Shown piece by piece: positions 59,087 through 64,000 of a stretch of DNA of 64,000 bases. Positions within the stretch are counted from its first letter, which is position 1, and each line of letters opens with the position of its first letter. Source of the stretch: Sphingopyxis italica (GTDB lineage Bacteria > Pseudomonadota > Alphaproteobacteria > Sphingomonadales > Sphingomonadaceae). Made by a program: the position numbers and the translations under genes. Under the pieces are notes generated by a model. That model did not search any database, was not told where the DNA came from, and worked only from the letters and a program-made list of their open reading frames with translations. The stretch is taken from the NCBI RefSeq assembly GCF_011926545.1, contig NZ_JAATIT010000004.1:310001-374000 (forward strand). Reading direction: 5' to 3'.

Positions 59087-59740
59087 TCAATCGCGCTCGG
59101 GCGCGCCGAGCGGGAAGTAAGCGCGATACGGCCGTGCATCCTCGACGCAGCGCGAAATGCTCGGGTGTGCGAGCAGCCGCGCGCGATAGGCGCGCAGATT
59201 CTCGTACCGCTCGGGGATTTGGTGAACCCAGTCGGCATAGAAGAGCGACGGCGCCGCGGCGCAATCGGCCAGCGTGAAGCCATGGGGCGTCGCCCAGCCG
59301 CCGCCCGCCAACTCCTTGTCGAGCCAGCCATAGACGGTTTCGAGCGCCGCCTGCGACTGCTCGACGATCGTCGCCACGTGATTTTCGGGCCCGCGGATCG
59401 CATCGGCGACCACCGCCTGCATCCGGCCCATCACATGATTGTCGAAGATGCGGTCGAAGAAGCGAACCTTCAGCGCCGCGTCGAAATCCTGCGGGATCAG
59501 GCGCGGCTCGGCGGCGAGGTGGTCGAGATATTCGATGATGATCGACGATTCGAAATAAGGAACACCGTCGTGGACGAGCAGCGGGAACTGCCCGACCGGC
59601 CAGTGCGCCCTCAATTCGGGCATATGATCGGGGAACGCCGGATCGACCGAGCGATAGTCGAAATCGATCTCCTTCTCGTAAAGCGCGATCAGCACCTTCC
59701 AGGTGTAGGAGGAGAAGGGATGTCCGTAATAAATCAGCAT
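59087..59740 (-). CDS. Glutathione S-transferase family protein
   Basis: 217 residues. MLIYYGHPFSSYTWKVLIALYEKEIDFDYRSVDP has the Ser-containing start near Ser10-Ser11, and VGQFPLLVHDGVPYFESSIIIEYLD the glutathione-binding Pro and Glu-Ser. The C-terminal domain carries ATPHGFTLADCAAAPSLFYADWVHQI. 13 bp downstream of the VOC gene that precedes it, in a same-strand run of detoxification-type genes. Confidence 0.92.
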   Translation of the reverse strand: MLIYYGHPFSSYTWKVLIALYEKEIDFDYRSVDPAFPDHMPELRAHWPVGQFPLLVHDGVPYFESSIIIEYLDHLAAEPRLIPQDFDAALKVRFFDRIFDNHVMGRMQAVVADAIRGPENHVATIVEQSQAALETVYGWLDKELAGGGWATPHGFTLADCAAAPSLFYADWVHQIPERYENLRAYRARLLAHPSISRCVEDARPYRAYFPLGAPERD

Positions 59741-59753
59741 CGATTGCCTTTCT

Positions 59754-60266
59754 TCACCCGGCTCCGACGGCTTCGCCGCGCACCGCCGCCTCGATCGTCG
59801 CGATGTCGATCTTCTGCATTGTCATCATCGCGTCGAAGGCGCGCTTCGCGACTTCAGGATCGCCGCCCATCGCCGCGTCGGTCAGCACGCGCGGGGTGAT
59901 CTGCCAGTTGAGGCCCCATTTATCCTTGCACCAGCCGCACGCGCTTTCCTGGCCGCCATTGCCGACGATCGCGTTCCAGTAACGGTCGGTCTCTTCCTGC
60001 GTGTCGGTATGGACCTGAAAGGAAAAGGCCTCGCTCTGCGGAAAGACCGGGCCGCCGTTGAGCCCGACGCACGCTATGCCGAGCACGGTGAAGTCGACCG
60101 TCAGCGCGTCGCCCTGCTTGCCGCCGGGGAAGTCGCCGGGCGCCCTGTGCACCGCGCCCACATCGCTGTCCGGAAAGGTCGCGGCATAGAATTTCGCGGC
60201 TTCCTCGGCATCCTTGTCATACCACAGGCAGAGGCTCACGGGCTGGCTTGTCGGTTGGTTGGTCAT
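59754..60266 (-). CDS. PhnB-like VOC family protein
   Basis: 170 residues from ATG 60266, preceded by GGAGAG. VSLCLWYDKDAEEAAKFYAATFPDSDVGAV begins a 3-demethylubiquinone-methyltransferase-like (PhnB) fold, and SACGWCKDKWGLNWQITPRVL (about 108-128) closes it with the conserved W-G-x-x-W-Q. The family binds small molecules but has no confirmed activity. Two bases separate it from the next VOC gene, so they are co-translated. Confidence 0.9.
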   Translation of the reverse strand: MTNQPTSQPVSLCLWYDKDAEEAAKFYAATFPDSDVGAVHRAPGDFPGGKQGDALTVDFTVLGIACVGLNGGPVFPQSEAFSFQVHTDTQEETDRYWNAIVGNGGQESACGWCKDKWGLNWQITPRVLTDAAMGGDPEVAKRAFDAMMTMQKIDIATIEAAVRGEAVGAG

Positions 60267-60268
60267 TT

Positions 60269-60679
60269 TCACTCTCCTTTGACGGGCCCGCCGATCGACC
60301 ATTGGTGGCCGAACGGATCTTTCAACTGGGCGTAGCGGTCCCCCCAGAACATATTGTCGAGCGGCATCACGACGCTCGCCCCCGCGGCGACCGCGCGTTC
60401 GAACCAGACGTCGGCATCATCGACCTGCAGGTGCAGCATCACCCCGTCGGGTTTGCCCGACGGTTCGTCGACATATTCGGGAAATTCGTCGTGCATCATC
60501 AGCGATCCGCCGTTGATCGTCAGATGCGCGTGCATCAGCCGCACGCCGTCGTCGGCGGGCACGCGCACATTCTCGGTCGCGCCGAACGCCTTCTTGTAGA
60601 ATTCGATCGCCTCGCTCGCGCGCTTGTCGGCGATGGCGATATGCGGCGTCAGGCCGCCGGTCGGACCCTGGTTGTCCAT
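60269..60679 (-). CDS. VOC/PhnB-like glyoxalase-fold protein
   Basis: 136 residues. TPHIAIADKRASEAIEFYKKAFGATE (about 11-36) and LHLQVDDADVWFERAVAAGASVVMPLDNMFWGDRYAQLKDPFGHQWSIG (about 82-130) form the two beta-alpha-beta halves of the VOC fold. FWGDRYAQLKDPFGHQW resembles the YP_-type PhnB/glyoxalase group. Metal ligands His and Glu are only partly present. It is followed directly by the PhnB-like gene. Confidence 0.9.
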   Translation of the reverse strand: MDNQGPTGGLTPHIAIADKRASEAIEFYKKAFGATENVRVPADDGVRLMHAHLTINGGSLMMHDEFPEYVDEPSGKPDGVMLHLQVDDADVWFERAVAAGASVVMPLDNMFWGDRYAQLKDPFGHQWSIGGPVKGE

Positions 60680-60691
60680 CTTCGCTCTCCT

Positions 60692-61486
60692 CTATTTGCG
60701 CGGGCCGACGAGGCCGAAGGGCGCGCCCTGCGGGTCGATGCCGTTCATCGCATATTCGCCGCCGGGAATTTCCATCGGCTCGCTGGTGACGGTGCCGCCG
60801 TTCGCGGTCACCGCGGCATGCGCGCGGTCGATGTCGTCGACCCCGATGTAGAAACTCCACACCGGCACCGGATAGCCTTCCATCAACGGCATCACCGCGC
60901 CCAGCCCGACCTCGCCGCGCTGGATGAAGCGATAGTCGCCGAGCTCGCCCATCGGCATCGCGCCCTCCTGTCCCCAGCCGAAATGCTTTTTATAGAAGGC
61001 GACCGCCGCACCGGGATCGCTCGTCGCGAGCTCGTTCCAGCGCACATGCTGCGCCTCGGTGACCGAAAAGACGTCGCTCTCCATGCCCTCGATCCCCTCG
61101 GGCGGGATCGGGTCCATCACGTAAAAGGCCGCGCCCTGCGGATCCGAAACCATCGCGATGCGCCCGACGGGCAGGTCGGTCGCGGGCATGTGGACCGCGC
61201 CGCCGTCGGCCTCGATCGCTGCGACCGTGGCATCGACGTCGGCGACCTCGAGATAGCCCATCCACGCCGGCCGCGCGCCGCCCGCGAGCATGTCGGCATT
61301 CAGCGCGAGCACCCCGCCGGCATTGCCGCCGTCGCCGCGTCCGATCATGCGATAGTCGATGTTACCCGCTGCCGGATCAGGCGCCGACGCGATCGTCCAG
61401 CCGACGACGGCGCCGTAAAAGCGCGCCGCGCCCGCGGGGTCGGGGGTCATCAATTCGTACCAGATGAAGTTCGATGCTTTGTTCAT
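60692..61486 (-). CDS. Two-domain VOC family protein
   Basis: 264 residues from ATG 61486, whose ATGA overlaps the Gfa gene's stop. Two VOC modules: NFIWYELMTPDPAGAARFYGAVVGW with DPQGAAFYVMDP (about 5-128), and HVRWNELATSDPGAAVAFYKKHFGWG with DPQGAPFGLVGP (about 142-262). This tandem form resembles CFP-30B-type and 27-kDa antigen-type proteins. Function unknown. Coupled to the Gfa-domain gene upstream and 12 bp from the VOC gene downstream. Confidence 0.92.
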   Translation of the reverse strand: MNKASNFIWYELMTPDPAGAARFYGAVVGWTIASAPDPAAGNIDYRMIGRGDGGNAGGVLALNADMLAGGARPAWMGYLEVADVDATVAAIEADGGAVHMPATDLPVGRIAMVSDPQGAAFYVMDPIPPEGIEGMESDVFSVTEAQHVRWNELATSDPGAAVAFYKKHFGWGQEGAMPMGELGDYRFIQRGEVGLGAVMPLMEGYPVPVWSFYIGVDDIDRAHAAVTANGGTVTSEPMEIPGGEYAMNGIDPQGAPFGLVGPRK

Positions 61487-62040
61487 CGTCTCTCTCCTTG
61501 ATATCCCGCCGTCTTCTCGATCGGCGGGGCGCGAAAGCCCATCGCGGCCCATGCGGTCAGCAGCCGCCACAGGAATTTGCCCGACGGCGCGGCGTAATTG
61601 GGAATGTCGTCCGTCAGTTCGACACCTTCGGGCCGGTCGCCGACGATCGTCCGCATTTCGGCCGCCGGCCGCTCTTCTGCGGCGATGCGGTCCGAATAGA
61701 CGCTCAGCCAATGGCCCTTGGTGAATTCGAGCGCGATCGGCGAATGGCAGCACCGCGCCACAAAGCGCCGCGTCGGCGACTCGGGGGTCAGCCGATGCTC
61801 GTCGAGCGCGCCCGATCCCGACAGCCATTCGATCCGGTCCTTGCGCATCAGCACATAGGGCGTGCCGCCATCGGCACCGACGACGGCGGGCGCGCCGGGG
61901 AGCGCCGCGAACGCGCGCCCCGCTTGCTGGCAGCTATGGCAGTAACAGGTCGCCGCGACGATCGGCTTGCCGGTGAGTTCGAGCGTCACCGCGCCGCAGG
62001 AACAGGCGGCGATGCGCGTCTTGTCGCCCGCGGGGGTCAT
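61483..62040 (-). CDS. Gfa/CENP-V zinc-binding domain protein
   Basis: 185 residues from ATG 62040 (MTPAGDKTRIAACSCGAV), the ATGA overlapping the GST stop. The Cys set CSCGAV...TCYCHSCQQAG (about 13-41) and FVARCCHSPIALEF (about 92-105) correspond to the zinc sites of glutathione-dependent formaldehyde-activating (Gfa) proteins. The missing third Cys of some sites means that activity with S-hydroxymethylglutathione is only a possibility. Sits between GST and VOC genes. Confidence 0.9.
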   Translation of the reverse strand: MTPAGDKTRIAACSCGAVTLELTGKPIVAATCYCHSCQQAGRAFAALPGAPAVVGADGGTPYVLMRKDRIEWLSGSGALDEHRLTPESPTRRFVARCCHSPIALEFTKGHWLSVYSDRIAAEERPAAEMRTIVGDRPEGVELTDDIPNYAAPSGKFLWRLLTAWAAMGFRAPPIEKTAGYQGERR

Positions 62041-62693
62041 GCGTCCAGCTCGGCCATCGCCGCGGCGATCGTCACCGGCGCCTTGGCGCGCGCATACATC
62101 CTGTCGAGATAGGCGCGGAGCGCGGGCGCATCGTCCAGCAGCGCCTCCTCGCGCGCCCAGTCGAGCGTGAAGGCGGCGTTGAAATCGGCCACCGTGACCC
62201 GGTCGCCGACGACGAACTCGCGCCCCGCCATATGCTGCTCCAGCACCGCGACCATGCGCTTGCCGTCGCGCTTCGCCAGCGCGATCTCGTCGTCCGATTT
62301 CTCGTCCTCGGCATAGAGGAACGAATGCAGCGCCACCCGCCACAGCGGCGCCTCGATCTCGGTCATCAGAAAGAACAGCCAGTGATACATCCGGCCGCGC
62401 TCCTCGGCCGTATCGGGGATCAGCCCGCCGCCGGGAAAGCGGTCGCCATATTTGTCGGCGAGATAGAGCTGGATCGCCGCCGATTCGCTCACCACCATAT
62501 CGCCGTCGACCAGCACCGGCAGCTTCGCGGCGGGATTGAGCACGAGGAATTCGGGCGTCAGCTGCTCGCCGGCGTGCAGGTCTACCGGGATCACTTCATG
62601 CGGAAGGTCGAGTTCATTGAGGAGCCACATCGCGCGCACCGCACGGGTGGGGGGAGTGCCATAAAGTCTGATCATCTTTCCGGACCTTTTCAT
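62037..62693 (-). CDS. Glutathione S-transferase family protein
   Basis: 218 residues from ATG 62693, which has GGAGG 6 nt upstream, inside the family A repeat; ATG 62675 (MIRLYGTPPTR) with GGAAAG is the alternative. LYGTPPTRAVRAMWLLNELDLPHEVIPVDL and NPAAKLPVLVDGDMVVSESAAIQLYLADKYG are the thioredoxin-like half with Pro and Glu-Ser for glutathione. The C-terminal helices have GDRVTVADFNAAFTLDWA. Overlaps the Gfa gene by 4 bases. Confidence 0.93.
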   Translation of the reverse strand: MKRSGKMIRLYGTPPTRAVRAMWLLNELDLPHEVIPVDLHAGEQLTPEFLVLNPAAKLPVLVDGDMVVSESAAIQLYLADKYGDRFPGGGLIPDTAEERGRMYHWLFFLMTEIEAPLWRVALHSFLYAEDEKSDDEIALAKRDGKRMVAVLEQHMAGREFVVGDRVTVADFNAAFTLDWAREEALLDDAPALRAYLDRMYARAKAPVTIAAAMAELDA

Positions 62694-62697
62694 CTCG

Positions 62698-62876
62698 ATC
62701 CTCCCTGTGGCGAAGCCATGGGGAGGGGGACCGCTCGCGAAGCGAGGGGTGGAGGGGCCGCGACGTCGCGCCATCGCCCCTCCGTCAGCCCTGCACCGTC
62801 GGCGCAGTTTACCCTGAGCGCCTGCAAGGCAGTCGAAGGGGGCTGCCACCTCCCCATCGCTGCGCGACAGGGAGGA
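62698..62876. repeat. Paired inverted hairpin repeat, family A, copy 2, with nested insert
   Basis: End hairpins read TG-GCGAAGC-CA (left) and TC-GCGCAGC-GA (right) inside the same flanks as copy 1. The inner part matches copy 1 through CGCGACGTCGCG, then carries about 45 extra bases (near 62793-62840) with ACCCTGAGC and GTCGAAGGG, marks of another sphingomonad repeat. It supplies the Shine-Dalgarno of the GST gene. Confidence 0.88.
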
Positions 62877-62884
62877 GCAGAGCA

Positions 62885-63616
62885 TCAGGCCTCGACGATC
62901 GGGACGAAACCGCCATAGATCATGCGCGCGCCGTCGAACGGGTTGTTGTCGGGATCGGGCTTCATCCGCTCGTCGGTCATCATCTTTTCCCAGCCCGCGG
63001 TGCGCGTTTCCTTGTCGGGCCATTCGACCCAGCTATAGACGACCGTCTCGCCGTCCTTCTTGTGCGCCGCGCGGGCATAGTCGGTGACTTTGCCGTCGGG
63101 GACGTCGTCGCCCCACGCCTCGACGACGCGCGTCGCGCCATAGTCGCGGAACACCTGCGACGCCTTTTCGGCCATCGCGCGATAGGCGTCCTTGTTCGCG
63201 TCGGGAACGGGAACGATGTAACCGTCGGCATAGCCGGTCTTACCGTCGGCCCCACCTTTCCCGGCGTCGTCGACGATCGAATCGAAACCGCCGATGATCA
63301 TCCGCTTGCCGTCGAACGGCATCTCGCCGCCCATCTGTGCCATGCGCGGGTCGCTCATCATCTTTTCATTCGCGGCGTCGCGCGTCGCCTTGTCGGGATA
63401 TTCGAACCAGCTGAACACGACGGTCTCGTCGGGCTTCGCCTGCACCGCGCCCTTGAAATCATTGACCTTGCCGTCGGGGACGTCGTCGCCCCAGCATTCG
63501 ACCATGCGCGCGACGCCGAATTCCTTGAACAGCGGCGCCGCTTCGGCGGCATGTTTCCGGTACGCTTCCTTGTTGGCGGTCGGCACCGCGACCACAAATC
63601 CTTCTACATAGGTCAT
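62885..63616 (-). CDS. Tandem DUF1428 protein
   Basis: 243 residues, about twice the usual length of a DUF1428 (YbaA-like) protein. Two repeats, about 1-118 and 128-243, share VEGFVVAVPTANKEAYRKHA / ADGYIVPVPDANKDAYRAMA, VECWGDDVPDGKVNDF / VEAWGDDVPDGKVTDY, VVFSWFEYPDKATRD / VVYSWVEWPDKETRT and PFDGKRMIIGGF / PFDGARMIYGGF. This is an in-frame duplication, giving a covalent dimer of the ferredoxin-like fold. Function unknown; it precedes the GST/VOC run. Confidence 0.93.
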   Translation of the reverse strand: MTYVEGFVVAVPTANKEAYRKHAAEAAPLFKEFGVARMVECWGDDVPDGKVNDFKGAVQAKPDETVVFSWFEYPDKATRDAANEKMMSDPRMAQMGGEMPFDGKRMIIGGFDSIVDDAGKGGADGKTGYADGYIVPVPDANKDAYRAMAEKASQVFRDYGATRVVEAWGDDVPDGKVTDYARAAHKKDGETVVYSWVEWPDKETRTAGWEKMMTDERMKPDPDNNPFDGARMIYGGFVPIVEA

Positions 63617-63648
63617 CTTCTCTCTCCTTTAGGGGGGTGGAGGGGGTT

Positions 63649-64000
63649 TCAGGCGGCGGGTGGACCCGCTTCGTCGCTGAAGGCGGCAAGCTGCGCGTCC
63701 ATCGCGCGCTGGAAGGCGGGCCGCGCGAGGCAGCGGTCCAAATAAGCCTGCAACCGCGGCTGCTCGGCGATCAGCCCGGCTTCAACACCTTCGCGCAGCA
63801 CCGTCGCCATCGCGATGTCGGCGACGCTGAACGCGCCCGTCAGATATGGCTTGTCGCCCATCGCATCGTTCAGGCGGCCGAGCCGGCCCTGGATGAATTC
63901 GATCAGGCTCGGGCGGCGCAGCTTCGCCCATTCCTCGTCGCTGGCGAAGATGTCGACATTGCCCAGCTCGAACAGCATCGGCTCGACGCTGTTGTATGCG
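63649..64000 (-). CDS. Glutathione S-transferase, 5' end outside window
   Basis: The frame is open to the right edge (AYNSVEPMLFELGNVDIFASDEEWAKL...), so the N-terminal thioredoxin-like domain and the start are missing. The visible 116 residues are the C-terminal helical domain, with KPYLTGAFSVADIAMATVLREG (the N-cap motif) and PRLQAYLDRCLARPAFQRAMDAQLAAF. It is 32 bp upstream of the DUF1428 gene on the same strand, so it may begin the run. Confidence 0.88.
   Translation of the reverse strand, partial: AYNSVEPMLFELGNVDIFASDEEWAKLRRPSLIEFIQGRLGRLNDAMGDKPYLTGAFSVADIAMATVLREGVEAGLIAEQPRLQAYLDRCLARPAFQRAMDAQLAAFSDEAGPPAA

Noticed and set aside
1..64000. CRISPR array, prophage, rRNA operon or IS transposase
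   Set aside because: No regularly spaced direct repeats, phage genes, rRNA signatures or transposase frames were seen on either strand.

Overview
This 64 kb window is a GC-rich, gene-dense stretch of an alphaproteobacterial chromosome, most likely from Sphingomonadales and probably close to Sphingopyxis. That placement is inferred from protein wording, codon usage, the very large NAD-glutamate dehydrogenase, the DUF2497/PopZ-like protein, DUF1963 and DUF4019 proteins, and the many palindromic repeats typical of sphingomonads. No prophage, CRISPR array, rRNA operon or transposase gene is visible. The window cuts a gene at each end: an L,D-transpeptidase on the left and a glutathione S-transferase (GST) on the right.

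Layout. 1-5.4 kb: cell-wall transpeptidase; aroQ-accB-accC (shikimate and fatty-acid entry) divergent from thiS-thiG (thiamine thiazole); a lower-GC methyltransferase. 5.4-12.5 kb: glyoxalase-fold protein, DegP-type protease with a clear terminator, HflC/HflK, the Mrp iron-sulfur carrier, and small CoA-binding and lipoprotein genes. 12.5-20.4 kb: an orphan IorB-like molybdoenzyme coupled to hemH, a DUF1963 protein, phaB, a membrane-anchored LuxR-type regulator, a ribbon-helix-helix protein and an ATP-grasp protein. 20.5-26.7 kb: NAD-glutamate dehydrogenase and a PAS-like protein, with a perfect 32-bp inverted repeat downstream. 26.8-34 kb: a complete RND efflux operon behind its own TetR repressor and a visible promoter/operator. 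34-38.3 kb: a 266-bp transposase-less palindromic element, an OsmC protein whose stop codon lies on the element's edge, a tiny ORF with an extended Shine-Dalgarno, tRNA-Cys, PIMT-TolC-PopZ. 38.3-48.2 kb: nudC, a serine hydrolase and mutY (translationally coupled), DUF721, two DsbA-like proteins, smc, and a BrnT/BrnA toxin-antitoxin pair. 48.2-58.2 kb: ubiA, three coupled TadE/TadG-type pilus-assembly genes, rsmE, a GST, and the conserved rpmH-rnpA-yidD-yidC-engB set. 58.2-64 kb: a secreted ClpP-fold protein and a same-strand series of GST, glyoxalase-fold, Gfa and DUF1428 genes that looks like a small-molecule detoxification or stress island.

The most unusual signals are in the non-coding DNA. 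At least five families of short composite repeats occur, each made of two inverted hairpins around a spacer. In family A (two copies, four hairpins) paired bases differ between stems but stay complementary, so structure rather than sequence seems conserved. Some copies supply the ribosome-binding site of the next gene. The structured element at 33976-34241 and the small transcription unit at 34708-34902 are the other main candidates for something undescribed.
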